Origin: Gillisella vitis
GTDB taxonomy: Bacteria > Pseudomonadota > Alphaproteobacteria > Rhizobiales > Rhizobiaceae
DNA length: 64,000 bases
Direction: 5' to 3'
Assembly: GCF_001541345.2 (NCBI RefSeq)
Contig: NZ_LMVL02000010.1
Span: forward strand, 1 to 64,000
Position numbers and translations under genes: made by a program. The notes beneath the pieces were generated by a model. It was not told the origin of the DNA. It ran no database searches and saw nothing but the letters and a program-made list of their open reading frames with translations. This document shows positions 18,498-26,857 of the stretch, piece after piece. The first letter of the stretch is position 1, and each line of letters begins with the position of its first letter.

Positions 18498-18591
18498 AAA
18501 AAGCATGTCATAAGGGCGGAGCCAATCGGGCTGCTGCCCGAAATGACGTTTAGACCTGCCGCATTTTTATTGAATACGCATAGGATCTGCC

Positions 18592-19875
18592 ATGAAGGCT
18601 TACGGATTTGCTGGAGGATTTCGGTCATCCACGCGCAGCATTACGACCTTGAACGTTGCAGCGCTCGCGCTTTGCCTGTCTTTGGCTGCGCCGGGATTGG
18701 CATTGGCAGATGACTATCGTTTGGGCGTAATGGACAAGATCCGCGTGCGGGTGGCGGAATGGCAGACGGCCGAGGGCGCCGTACGGGACTGGGCCGCCGT
18801 CAGTGGCGACTATTCCGTCGGTGCTGCGGGTCAGGTGTCTCTGCCGTTCATTGGCGAGTTGCCGGCCTCCGGTAAGACCACAGCCGAGGTTGCCGACGAG
18901 ATCGGCAAGAAGATGCAACAATTGTTCGGTCTTAGTGATCGGCCTTCCGCATCGGTTGAAATTTCTGAGTATCGCCCCGTCTACATGGCTGGCGCGGTTC
19001 AGTCGCCGGGTGAATATCCCTATGCGCCAGGTATGACTGTGTTGAAGGCGCTCAGTGTCGCAGGCGGCTTGAAGCGCGCCGATGCCGGCCAGCGTTTTGC
19101 ACGTGATTTCCTTCAGGCACAGGGCGATGGCGCGGTTTTGGTCTCCCAACGCAACCGATTGCTGGTCCGTCGTGTGCGCGTTCTTGCGGAAATGAATGAA
19201 AAAGAGACGATCGAAATTCCTGAGGAATTGAAGTCCATTCCCGACATCAACCAGTTGGTTGAGTCGGAAGCGGCCTTGATGAATTCCCAAACCGCCAAGC
19301 TCAAGGTTCAATTGTCGTCGCTCGCCGACCTCAAGACCTTGCTTGCGGCTGAAATCGAGGCTCTCGGCAAGAAATCCGAGACCCAGACTCGCCAGTTGAC
19401 GATGGTTCAGGAAGACCGCGACAAGGTCAATAGCTTGAGCGAGCAGGGCCTAGCGCTGAGTTCGCGTCGTTTGGCGGTCGAGCAGCAGGTGTCGGATTTG
19501 CAGTCGGCACTTCTGGATATCGATACCAACACGCTGAAGGCCAAGCAGGATCTGAATAAGGCCCAGCAGGACGAAACCACGACGCGCAACGATTGGGATG
19601 CGCAGCTTGCCCAGGAATTGCAGGATACCGAAGCGGAACTGGACCAGATTGCGTTGAAGCTTTCCACCAGTCGTGGCCTCATGGCCGAATCTCTGCTGCA
19701 ATCGTCGGAAAGCGCCAGCGCTAAGAATGCCGATGGTGAAGCCAATGTCACTTATTCCATCGTCCGCGAAAAGGATGGGAAGCCCACCGAAATCGCTGTG
19801 GACGAGAATACCTCGGTGACGCCCGGCGATGTGATCAAGGTTACGGTAAAGCTGTCTCAGCCAGCCATGCGGTAA
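18592..19875 (+). CDS. exoF: ExoF: periplasmic/outer-membrane polysaccharide export protein
   Basis: A 427-aa export protein of the Wza/OPX type without a lipobox. A signal peptide ends near residue 39 (ALALA-DD). The polysaccharide-export domain follows (YRLGVMDKIRVRV, DYSVGAAGQVSLPFIGELPASGKT), then an SLBB segment (VYMAGAVQSPGEYPYAPGMTVLKALSVAGG). A long helical region, near residues 215-370, looks coiled coil. ExoF is needed with ExoY for the first sugar step and for export. It lies 94 bp after exoY and 6 bp before exoQ. Confidence 0.93.
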   Translation: MKAYGFAGGFRSSTRSITTLNVAALALCLSLAAPGLALADDYRLGVMDKIRVRVAEWQTAEGAVRDWAAVSGDYSVGAAGQVSLPFIGELPASGKTTAEVADEIGKKMQQLFGLSDRPSASVEISEYRPVYMAGAVQSPGEYPYAPGMTVLKALSVAGGLKRADAGQRFARDFLQAQGDGAVLVSQRNRLLVRRVRVLAEMNEKETIEIPEELKSIPDINQLVESEAALMNSQTAKLKVQLSSLADLKTLLAAEIEALGKKSETQTRQLTMVQEDRDKVNSLSEQGLALSSRRLAVEQQVSDLQSALLDIDTNTLKAKQDLNKAQQDETTTRNDWDAQLAQELQDTEAELDQIALKLSTSRGLMAESLLQSSESASAKNADGEANVTYSIVREKDGKPTEIAVDENTSVTPGDVIKVTVKLSQPAMR

Positions 19876-19881
19876 CGGTCG

Positions 19882-21159
19882 ATGCGGATCGCCAAGTCGC
19901 ATTTGATCGACCCGGAACGCAATGGTCTCTATGCCGTTACGGCGATTGCGCTTTCCTACTTCGTTTTTGCCTATTCTGCCCGTTTCGGGCAGATTTCCAT
20001 TCTGGCCTATTACGGGGTCTGGCTGCCGCTGATCGCTGTGAATTATCGGCGCGTGCTCGGTAACTACGGCCTTTATCTTCCGATTTTTGCCTTCAGCATT
20101 CTGACCATCCTATCGATTTTCTGGTCGGCGGCACCACCGGTGACGGTCAGGGCCTCGTTACAATATTTCTCGCATATCGTCTGTGCGTTGATTGCCATGC
20201 GTGTGGTGGGCATAAGGTCTTTTCTGAGGGGGTCAATGATCGGCACTGGAATCGTGCTGGTCTATTCGCTGCTGTTCGGCTCCTATTTCCTTGATCCTCT
20301 GGATGGATCCTTCAGCTTTGTGGGCGCCTTCTCGTCAAAGAACCAGCTGGGTTTTTATGCCTCGCTCGGCGTGTATTTTTCGTTCGCTGCGATCATTATT
20401 CTGAAAGAACGCAGCATATGGATTCTGCCGCCCGCTGGTCTGGCTTTGCTCTCGGCCTACTGTCTGTTTGCATCCGAATCGGCCACATCGGTCATTACCG
20501 TCATGGCGGTGGTCGGTGCGTCCCTGGTCTTGAGAGCGGTTATTCTCCTGTCGCCGCGCCATCGTATTGTGCTGGTTGTGGCTGGCGTCGTGCTTGGCGG
20601 GCTCGGGGCTGCGGCGTTTGTTTATGCTGGTGGCGTCGATTTGATCCTGGGAGCGTTCGGAAAGGATTCGACCCTGACCGGGCGAACCTATCTTTGGCAG
20701 CAGGGCATAGCGGCAGCCCTGGCCAATCCGATTTTTGGCGTCGGTTACCAGGCCTATTGGGTCCAGGGTTTTTCCGAGGCGGAACGGCTATGGGATGAGT
20801 TTTATATTCCGACCCGAGCCGGGTTTCATTTCCACAATACCTTCATCGAAACCGCAGTTGAGACGGGGATTATCGGCCTTGTTCTGCTGGTTGCCATGTT
20901 GGTCGTCGCATTGATCGGCAATCTCAAACGTCTGCTCGTCAATGCCCGAGATCCAGAGGCCGGTGTGCTGTTCGGCCTCGCCATGCTGCTGGTCGAGCGT
21001 GCTTTCGTGGAAATCGATATTATCTTCGCTTATCAGATCGGCTCATTCCTGCTTTATTTCATGCTGGGCAAGCTTGCTCAGCGTCGCGCCCTGCCGGCGA
21101 CGCGCTCAAGTGTCGTGCGTTATTATGGCGATGGGGCATCGAGCGCCCGCAACCTCTGA
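19882..21159 (+). CDS. exoQ: ExoQ: succinoglycan polymerase (Wzy-like)
   Basis: A polytopic inner-membrane protein of 425 aa with about 10-12 hydrophobic segments and the O-antigen ligase/polymerase domain (FSSKNQLGFYASLGVYFSFAA, then DSTLTGRTYLWQQGIAAALANPIFGVGY and a loop FHFHNTFIETAVETGIIGL). It corresponds to ExoQ, required for high-molecular-weight succinoglycan. It starts 6 bp after exoF, so translation is probably coupled. A hairpin at 21248-21271 follows. Confidence 0.93.
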   Translation: MRIAKSHLIDPERNGLYAVTAIALSYFVFAYSARFGQISILAYYGVWLPLIAVNYRRVLGNYGLYLPIFAFSILTILSIFWSAAPPVTVRASLQYFSHIVCALIAMRVVGIRSFLRGSMIGTGIVLVYSLLFGSYFLDPLDGSFSFVGAFSSKNQLGFYASLGVYFSFAAIIILKERSIWILPPAGLALLSAYCLFASESATSVITVMAVVGASLVLRAVILLSPRHRIVLVVAGVVLGGLGAAAFVYAGGVDLILGAFGKDSTLTGRTYLWQQGIAAALANPIFGVGYQAYWVQGFSEAERLWDEFYIPTRAGFHFHNTFIETAVETGIIGLVLLVAMLVVALIGNLKRLLVNARDPEAGVLFGLAMLLVERAFVEIDIIFAYQIGSFLLYFMLGKLAQRRALPATRSSVVRYYGDGASSARNL

Positions 21160-21247
21160 AAACAACAGCGCTGTAGCCGTTGTAAAACAAGCGCTCCTGC
21201 ATCATATATGTGTGAGAGAAGTCCTTGCTTGCAGGGCGACTGTATTG

Positions 21248-21275
21248 GTGCCTTGGGCTTTGCCAAGGCACAAAA
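21248..21275. terminator. Hairpin after exoQ
   Basis: A perfect 9-bp stem gtgccttgg / ccaaggcac with a 6-nt loop lies 90 nt after exoQ. It lacks a T run on the plus strand, so termination strength is uncertain. A triple hexamer cagtca follows at 21341-21358. Confidence 0.45.
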
Positions 21276-21423
21276 GACGCCATAGCACTTTCAAGACATC
21301 GTATAATTTCCCTCAATCAGGTGAGATTTGAGGATTTATGCAGTCACAGTCACAGTCATAATCGACAGTCGATTTCCTGACCGTATCCCTTTGCTCCAGA
21401 CCGTTCATCCGAAGGACTAAGCC

Positions 21424-21588
21424 ATGATTCGCTTCACCACCATTACCGACGATGCCGCACCGGCAAAAACGCCAGCCGTAAAGGCAGTTTCAAATGAGAC
21501 CGTGCCTGAGCAGCAACCTGAGCCGGCAAAAACCGAAAAGCGCCAGAAGCGTAGCAAGCCGGCCGATGGCGGTGAAAGACTGCTGTGA
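21424..21588 (+). CDS. Small hypothetical protein, 54 aa
   Basis: An open frame of 54 codons starts at ATG 21424 after AAGGA at 7 nt and stops at 21588. The product begins MIRFTTITDDAAPAKTPAV, is rich in Ala, Pro, Lys and Glu, and ends in a basic stretch (KRQKRSK). No membrane segment or known domain is visible; it looks intrinsically disordered. Codon use is like the neighbouring genes. Its function is unknown, and it lies just upstream of a DUF1488-type gene. Confidence 0.5.
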   Translation: MIRFTTITDDAAPAKTPAVKAVSNETVPEQQPEPAKTEKRQKRSKPADGGERLL

Positions 21589-21688
21589 TGATTGGATGGG
21601 TCTACTGAAAGACGATTGCGACGGTTTGTCCATTCGGGAAACCGGTGATCCCTTCTTTTCTCTGAAACATGCGAGCGAGAATAATGCG

Positions 21689-21958
21689 ATGGCTTTAACC
21701 TTCCCCAATAGTAGCCGTAGTTTCGATGAGAAGGGACACCGCATCCGGTTTCTTGGTTACGACGGCATGTTTGAAATCCGGTTTTTCGTGGAACTCGATG
21801 CCATATCCAAGGCGATGGCCAAGGTCATTGTCGGAGAGCACGACTTTCTTGCCGCATTCGACAATCTGCGCGGGTCTATTCTGGATGTTGCGAGAAAAGC
21901 CTATGGAAAAAAAGGCGGTAACACCATGTATCTTTTGACCGCGGCGGATTTCCGTTGA
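21689..21958 (+). CDS. DUF1488 family protein
   Basis: This 89-aa protein starts at ATG 21689 with MALTFPNSSRSFDEKGHRI and continues RFLGYDGMFEIRFFVELDAI, the usual opening of DUF1488 proteins common in rhizobia. The frame is open further upstream, but that part overlaps the 54-aa gene and has unlike composition. The function of the family is unknown. It is a soluble, probably cytoplasmic protein. The ribosome site is weak (gcgaga). Confidence 0.75.
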   Translation: MALTFPNSSRSFDEKGHRIRFLGYDGMFEIRFFVELDAISKAMAKVIVGEHDFLAAFDNLRGSILDVARKAYGKKGGNTMYLLTAADFR

Positions 21959-22090
21959 CCGTAGAACATCAGGATTTGACACGTTCCCACTGAACGTGAC
22001 GGATACTCGTTCTATGTATTGTCGCTTGTCTTCTTGGGGAATTGAGGTTCACTTGTTCCCCGAGCAACCTCTAAGCAAAGGGATTTTACA

Positions 22091-22318
22091 TTGACTGATC
22101 AAGATGAGGATCTGGTTGAGCGCCGCGCTGTTCGTGCCCAGGAAAAACTGGTGAAGCAGCAGGAGGGGCAGCAGGCGATGGATGAACATCTCGCTGCCCT
22201 CGAGCGGCAGAAGGAAAAGACTTTGCGGCTGCGTGAAATGAGGCATGCCTTGGAGGAAGAAAAAATCCGCTCTGCCACCAAGACAAAGCCAGCAACCAAA
22301 CGCGCTGGTCAGGTGTAA
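22091..22318 (+). CDS. Small charged coiled-coil protein, 75 aa
   Basis: A TTG-start frame at 22091, preceded by AAAGGGA, encodes 75 residues rich in Glu, Lys, Arg and Gln (RRAVRAQEKLVKQQEGQQAM, then ALERQKEKTLRLREMRHALE). Heptad-like spacing of Leu suggests one long helix or coiled coil; the tail is basic. I do not recognise a family. Codon use is consistent with a real gene, but the non-ATG start and lack of homology evidence leave doubt. Confidence 0.5.
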   Translation: MTDQDEDLVERRAVRAQEKLVKQQEGQQAMDEHLAALERQKEKTLRLREMRHALEEEKIRSATKTKPATKRAGQV

Positions 22319-22366
22319 ACGGCTTTGGACGGAGAGGCCGCATTGCGATTTCATCCTCAGCCCAAA

Positions 22367-22386
22367 AGACCTGTCATATCAGGTCT
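22367..22386. terminator. Hairpin between convergent small gene and hydrolase
   Basis: A 7-bp stem agacctg / caggtct with a 6-nt loop, preceded by an A run on the plus strand (a T run for minus transcripts), abuts the hydrolase stop codon. Confidence 0.5.
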
Positions 22387-23024
22387 CAGCCAGGGGCGAA
22401 ATTTGCGTCCAGGAATTGCTTGCTGATCGATAGATCGAGTTGGGTGAGATTATGCCCCGACGGTAGGATTTCGTGGCTGACCGTATGGCCCACAGCTTGA
22501 AGCGAGCCGACCAATCGTTCCGCATTGTCTGTCGGAACGATTGGATCCATCGCTCCAGAGAGGACGAGTACTGGTACGCCAGCGCTGCTGTCATGCACTA
22601 ACGGCGGCGATTGAAGCGGGGCCATGGCCCGCAACAGAACGGCACCGGCCAAGGTCTGGTGATGTAGCAGCAGGAGAGCGGCGGCAATATTGGCTCCATT
22701 GGAGAAGCCGACGGCGACCGGGGCTGCCAGGTTATGAGCCGCACGGGCCTCCTTTATGAAGCCGGCCAGATCCGCTGCCCGCGCCCGCAGGTCATCTTCA
22801 TCGAACACACCTTCTGCCAACCGTCTGAAGAAGCGTGGCATGCCGTGTTCCAGGACTTGCCCACGGGGTGATAGCAGGGCTGCACCCGGTGAAAGGGCAG
22901 CGCCAAGCGATAAGAGATCATCTTCGTTGCCGCCTGTTCCATGCAGCAAAAGCAAGGGCGCAAGGTTCGGCACCGTCGCCGGAACGAACTGATGGATGAA
23001 TGACGAGATGGGGGAATGGGTCAT
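22386..23024 (-). CDS. Alpha/beta hydrolase, phospholipase/carboxylesterase family (MhqD-like)
   Basis: A cytoplasmic serine hydrolase of 212 aa. LLLLHGTGGNEDDLL holds the oxyanion-hole region, GFSNGANIAAALLL the nucleophile Ser (GxSxG), and the Asp and His of the triad lie in LSGAMDPIVP and LPSGHNL. The family includes B. subtilis MhqD, which is paired with ring-cleaving dioxygenase MhqO in quinone resistance. The same pairing occurs here: the dioxygenase gene lies 134 bp upstream on the same strand. The substrate is unknown. Confidence 0.85.
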   Translation of the reverse strand: MTHSPISSFIHQFVPATVPNLAPLLLLHGTGGNEDDLLSLGAALSPGAALLSPRGQVLEHGMPRFFRRLAEGVFDEDDLRARAADLAGFIKEARAAHNLAAPVAVGFSNGANIAAALLLLHHQTLAGAVLLRAMAPLQSPPLVHDSSAGVPVLVLSGAMDPIVPTDNAERLVGSLQAVGHTVSHEILPSGHNLTQLDLSISKQFLDANFAPG

Positions 23025-23158
23025 GTCGGATCTCTCCTATGCTGCCTACTGCAAAATAAGGAACTTGGCCTCGACGAAATTATGCAGCAAAGCCAGCGCG
23101 TTGCGACATTGTTTTGGCGGCGCGTTTCGCAAGCGCGCCGCATTTTGTAGCATTCTGC

Positions 23159-24112
23159 CTAAGCCTGCTTGGTCTCGCCAAGGGGGCTGATATCCGGCAG
23201 CATGCCCTCAATCCGGCCCCGGAAGCCTTCAAGGCCCTTCGGCAGCTTCAATGCCTGCCCCAGGCTTTCTGCGGGTTCATCGACGGCAAAGCCGGGGTCG
23301 AGCGTGGCAATTTCGAACAATACGCCACCTGGAGAACGGAAATAGATCGAGCGGAAATAATCCCGGTCTTTCTGTTCTGTTGTCTGCAAGCCGTGATTCT
23401 TGCGCAGTTTTTCAGCCATTTCAGCCTGTTCGGCATCGTCTTTTGCTCTGAAGGCAACGTGATGGACCGAGCCGGCACCTGGCCGGGCGGGCAGAAATTC
23501 ACCGGCTGCGCGCAGGTCTACAACGCCACCGATATCGGTGCCAGGCACATGATATCGGGTGACATAGCCTTCCTTGGCCTGCTGCTCAAAGCCGAACACA
23601 TCGGTCAGGACAGCAGCTGTCGCGTCGATTTTGTCCAGCAGCAGCGTCACACCGTGAAAGCCCCGCAGCGCGTGCTCCGCGGGAATGCCCGGTGCAGCCC
23701 AGGCGGCTTCGTGTTCGATGTCTTCAACGCCGACCAGCGCAAGTCGCATCCCATCGGGGTCCTTGAAGGGCAGAACTGTCTGGCCAAAGCGCTGTTCGAG
23801 CTTTTCATGTACGACGCCCTGTTCGATGAACCGATGCGTCCAGAAGCCCAGGGATGCTTTGGGAACTCGGTAACCTGTTTCCTGGGTTTCACCGATGCCG
23901 AGGCGGCCCGGTGCGGCATGTTCCCAAGGGAAGAAGGTCATGATCGTGCCCGGATTGCCGGCCTCATCGCCGAAATAGAAGTGATAGGTGCCGGGATCGT
24001 CGAAATTCACAGTCTTCTTGACGAAGCGCTGGCCGAGAACTCGGGTGTAGAAATCGAGATTGCGGCGGGCGGGGCCAGCAATTGCAGTGACGTGATGAAT
24101 GCCATGTGCCAT
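23159..24112 (-). CDS. VOC-family ring-cleaving dioxygenase (MhqO-like)
   Basis: A 317-aa protein with two tandem glyoxalase/bleomycin-type (VOC) modules. It opens GIHHVTAIAGPARRNLDFYT, where the His is an expected Fe(II) ligand, and the second module begins near residue 150 (LRGFHGVTLLL). Further ligands fit GAGSVHHVAF and GGVLFEIATL. It resembles hydroquinone-type extradiol dioxygenases of the MhqO/PcpA sort. AAAGGAG lies 7 nt before ATG 24112, which is why this start is preferred to 24139. It is divergent from the LysR gene and upstream of the hydrolase, which suggests a LysR-controlled detoxification operon. Confidence 0.85.
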   Translation of the reverse strand: MAHGIHHVTAIAGPARRNLDFYTRVLGQRFVKKTVNFDDPGTYHFYFGDEAGNPGTIMTFFPWEHAAPGRLGIGETQETGYRVPKASLGFWTHRFIEQGVVHEKLEQRFGQTVLPFKDPDGMRLALVGVEDIEHEAAWAAPGIPAEHALRGFHGVTLLLDKIDATAAVLTDVFGFEQQAKEGYVTRYHVPGTDIGGVVDLRAAGEFLPARPGAGSVHHVAFRAKDDAEQAEMAEKLRKNHGLQTTEQKDRDYFRSIYFRSPGGVLFEIATLDPGFAVDEPAESLGQALKLPKGLEGFRGRIEGMLPDISPLGETKQA

Positions 24113-24369
24113 GTGAACTCTCCTTTGCTTGGTCAGCATTGAGGACGCCGTGCGGTTTCAACGGCCGCGTTTCGGGTTCTCTGGGCCGTGAAAGCAGGTG
24201 CAGGATTGGACTTCGGTTCCCGATGTCGGCAATGATGCGGCGCTTTCGATAACCAACAGATAGGCGCTTGCCGTTCGGATTGCAGCTGGTTTTGCTTGCA
24301 TTCATGCAAACTTGACTTTGTGCTGTAAGAAACCAGAATGCATTCTGGAAATAAACGCGGAGGCTTATC

Positions 24370-25308
24370 ATGCGGGCAGCAAAATCCTTGGCCTGGGACG
24401 ATCTGCGGCTCGTCAAGGCTATCGCGCAGGCCCAGGGCATGACTGGAGCCGCAGCGGCACTGGGGATTGATCATTCCACGGTTTTCCGCAGGCTGGGCGC
24501 CCTGGAAGAGGCGCTGGGTGTGCCGCTGTTTGAGCGCAGGCGCTCCGGCTATGCGCTGACGCCGACCGGGGAAGAAGCGGTGCGCACTGCAGAGCGGATC
24601 GAGGCGGAGGTCGCGCAGCTGGAACGTCGCCTGCAAGGCCGGGTGATTGCACCGGCCGGTGAAATCCGGGTGACGACGGCCGACAGTCTGCTGGTCTATT
24701 TGCTGACGCCCTTGTTTGCTCGGTTCCAGCAGGCCTATCCTGATATTCAGCTGGATGTGGTGATCGGCAATAATGCTTTGAACCTTTCGCGGCGGGATGC
24801 GGATATTGCCATTCGTGCCACGGACAATCCGCCAGACATGCTGGTCGGACGCCGCATCGGCCTGATCGCCTGGGCGCTTTATGGTCGCGGCCAGGATTTT
24901 GCCGCCGCATCCGACCCGTCGCCGGAAGAACTCGATGTCGGCAATTGGGTTTGTCTGGGCGAAGACATGGCGGGGTTGAAAGTGGTCAAGGCGGCCAAGC
25001 AACAGCTGGCGCCAAAACAGCTGCGCTACCGCGCCAATTCTGTGCTCGCATTGGCTGATGCGGTGGAGGCGGGTATCGGCATCGGCCATATCCCCTGTTT
25101 CATCGGTGACGTGCGTCCCGCCCTGGTTCGGCTTTCGCCGACCATTCCCGATTATTCCGCCAGCCTTTGGCTGCTGACCCATCAGGACCTGCGGCATTCG
25201 CCTCGTATTCGCGTGTTCATGGATTTCATTGCCGCTCAGTTGATCCCGCTGCGACCGCTGATCGAAGGGGTGTCGCCTGGCCGTTCAGACGCCCTCCAGC
25301 AGCTTTGA
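24370..25308 (+). CDS. LysR-family transcriptional regulator
   Basis: A LysR-type regulator of 312 aa. The N-terminal winged helix reads LRLVKAIAQAQGMTGAAAAL, then IDHSTVFRRLGALEEALGVPLFERRRSGYALTPTGE. The effector domain follows from about residue 95. GGAGG precedes the ATG. It is divergent from the VOC dioxygenase across about 257 bp, the usual arrangement in which LysR controls the opposite gene, here probably in response to a quinone or phenol. A long inverted repeat (tgatctcgc at 25306 and gcgagatca at 25360) overlaps its stop. Confidence 0.88.
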   Translation: MRAAKSLAWDDLRLVKAIAQAQGMTGAAAALGIDHSTVFRRLGALEEALGVPLFERRRSGYALTPTGEEAVRTAERIEAEVAQLERRLQGRVIAPAGEIRVTTADSLLVYLLTPLFARFQQAYPDIQLDVVIGNNALNLSRRDADIAIRATDNPPDMLVGRRIGLIAWALYGRGQDFAAASDPSPEELDVGNWVCLGEDMAGLKVVKAAKQQLAPKQLRYRANSVLALADAVEAGIGIGHIPCFIGDVRPALVRLSPTIPDYSASLWLLTHQDLRHSPRIRVFMDFIAAQLIPLRPLIEGVSPGRSDALQQL

Positions 25309-25597
25309 TCTCGCCGGGGTCGTATTCCGGGCATAGGAGTTACTCCGTCGGAGCCAGGAGCGAGATCAGGATCAGGTCGGGGAAAGTTTACCTTGCTATG
25401 CCGTCTGCGTCTTTATGGAACAATCTTTGCCACGCTTTTCCTGTTGAAAGTCGATGGGTGAGAATTCGTTAAGATTGTTTGAATAGTGTCGGCGTAGAGA
25501 GGGTATCTTGAAACGGCCGTAGAAGGTCGCTAGTAGTTTGTTGCGCCCACCGTCTGCGATGGCAGTCGCACCGTGAAAGCGCCAAGGAGTTGTGCGA

Positions 25598-26779
25598 GTG
25601 GAGAGTTACCCGTTGAAAAAGGTTGTCGCAGTTTTTGTTACTGCGGGTCTTGCTGCATGCGATACTCTACCGGCGTCAGGGCCGCTTTCCTCGCAAATCG
25701 AGGACCAGGCAGGTAAGTCAAGGCAGGAGCTGAACAGGCCCAATGCATCGGTTTTCGATGTTGTGGATGTCGATCAGCGGACTGCCCGGACGGTTTCCGG
25801 TTTTTCCAATTCGATGTTCAGCCGCCGTTTCGGCATTGGCGGCCGGGCTGGCCGGGTGGTGATCGGGATTGGCGATCAGTTGAAGATCAGCATTTTCGAA
25901 GCGGGATCGGACGGGCTGTTTTCAACCAGCCAGTCCAAGCAGACAACCATCGATGTGGTGATCCAGCCAGACGGAACCGGTACCATTCCCTATGTCGGAC
26001 AAATCGTCCTGGCTGGCAAGACTCAGGAAGAGGCGCGTAAGGCCATTCTGGCGAAGCTGGTCAACAAGGCAGTGGAGCCTGATGTTCTTGTCACGGCGGC
26101 AGGCACCGCTTCGCGTTCCGTCACGGTTTCCGGCTCCGTCGGCAAGCCTTCGAATGTGGAACTGACCCTGGCCGGAGACAAGCTTACCGAGGTGATCGCA
26201 CGGGCTGGCGGGGCTTCCAGCGAACCCTACGAATCCTATGTAACCCTGGTGCGCGGCACCAAGTCCGCCAGCGTGCTTTTGAAGTCGCTGATCGAAAATC
26301 CGCGTGAAAACATTTATGTCGAGCCGCGCGACCAGATCTATGTCACCCACGATCCGCGCACCTTCACCATTCTGGGTGAAGTGCAGAAGAATGGTCGCGT
26401 ACCCTTCGGTGCCAATGACCTGAATCTCCTGGAAGCGATTGCGCTTGGCGGCGGCGGGTCCGATACCCAGGTGGACTCGGAAGGCTATTTCGTGTTTCGC
26501 TATGAGGAGCCGGAAATCGTCATGGATATTCTGGGTGCCAAGCGGTTCCACGAATTGCAGTCCAAGGGCATGGTTGCAAATAAGGATGGCCGCTACCCGA
26601 TCGTCTACCGGTTCAACATGCGTTCACCGGATAGCCTGATTGTCGGCCAGAGTTTCCCGATCAAGAGCCGCGATGTTATCTACGCCTCGCGTCATCCGAC
26701 GGTCGATTTCATGAAGTTCATGCAATTGATCGCAACCCCTGTTGGTACGGCCTCCGGCGTTCGCACTTTGACGGATTGA
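25598..26779 (+). CDS. Wza-type polysaccharide export lipoprotein (orphan OPX)
   Basis: An outer-membrane polysaccharide export protein of 393 aa. The N terminus is a lipoprotein signal ending in the lipobox GLAAC. The export domain follows (VVIGIGDQLKISIFEAGSDG, VIQPDGTGTIPYVGQIVLAG), then SLBB repeats (SVTVSGSVGKPSNVELTLAG and FTILGEVQKNGRVPFGANDL). GTG at 25598 has AAGGAG 8 nt upstream and is preferred to GTG at 25592. No co-polymerase or glycosyltransferase gene is adjacent, so it may serve the exo system or another polymer. A hairpin terminator follows. Confidence 0.9.
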   Translation: MESYPLKKVVAVFVTAGLAACDTLPASGPLSSQIEDQAGKSRQELNRPNASVFDVVDVDQRTARTVSGFSNSMFSRRFGIGGRAGRVVIGIGDQLKISIFEAGSDGLFSTSQSKQTTIDVVIQPDGTGTIPYVGQIVLAGKTQEEARKAILAKLVNKAVEPDVLVTAAGTASRSVTVSGSVGKPSNVELTLAGDKLTEVIARAGGASSEPYESYVTLVRGTKSASVLLKSLIENPRENIYVEPRDQIYVTHDPRTFTILGEVQKNGRVPFGANDLNLLEAIALGGGGSDTQVDSEGYFVFRYEEPEIVMDILGAKRFHELQSKGMVANKDGRYPIVYRFNMRSPDSLIVGQSFPIKSRDVIYASRHPTVDFMKFMQLIATPVGTASGVRTLTD

Positions 26780-26794
26780 GTTTGAGGGATCTAG

Positions 26795-26827
26795 ACCAGG
26801 CGTCATTGAGAATGACGTCTGGTATTT
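26795..26827 (+). terminator. Terminator after the export lipoprotein gene
   Basis: A 13-bp inverted repeat (accaggcgtcatt / aatgacgtctggt, one wobble pair) with a 3-nt loop is followed by attt, 15 nt after the stop codon. Confidence 0.65.
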
Positions 26828-26857
26828 CCCAAAAAAATACGTCAAGTGCTTGATATT

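Noticed and set aside
21341..21358. Triple cagtca hexamer as a possible CRISPR or VNTR array
   Set aside because: Only three 6-bp units with no spacers; too short for CRISPR and possibly chance slippage.
23114..24142. 342-codon plus-strand frame antisense to the VOC dioxygenase
   Set aside because: No ribosome site or family motifs; it mirrors the third-position GC bias of the real gene.
24133..25197. 354-codon minus-strand frame over the LysR gene
   Set aside because: Low-quality composition and complete overlap with a clear LysR gene.
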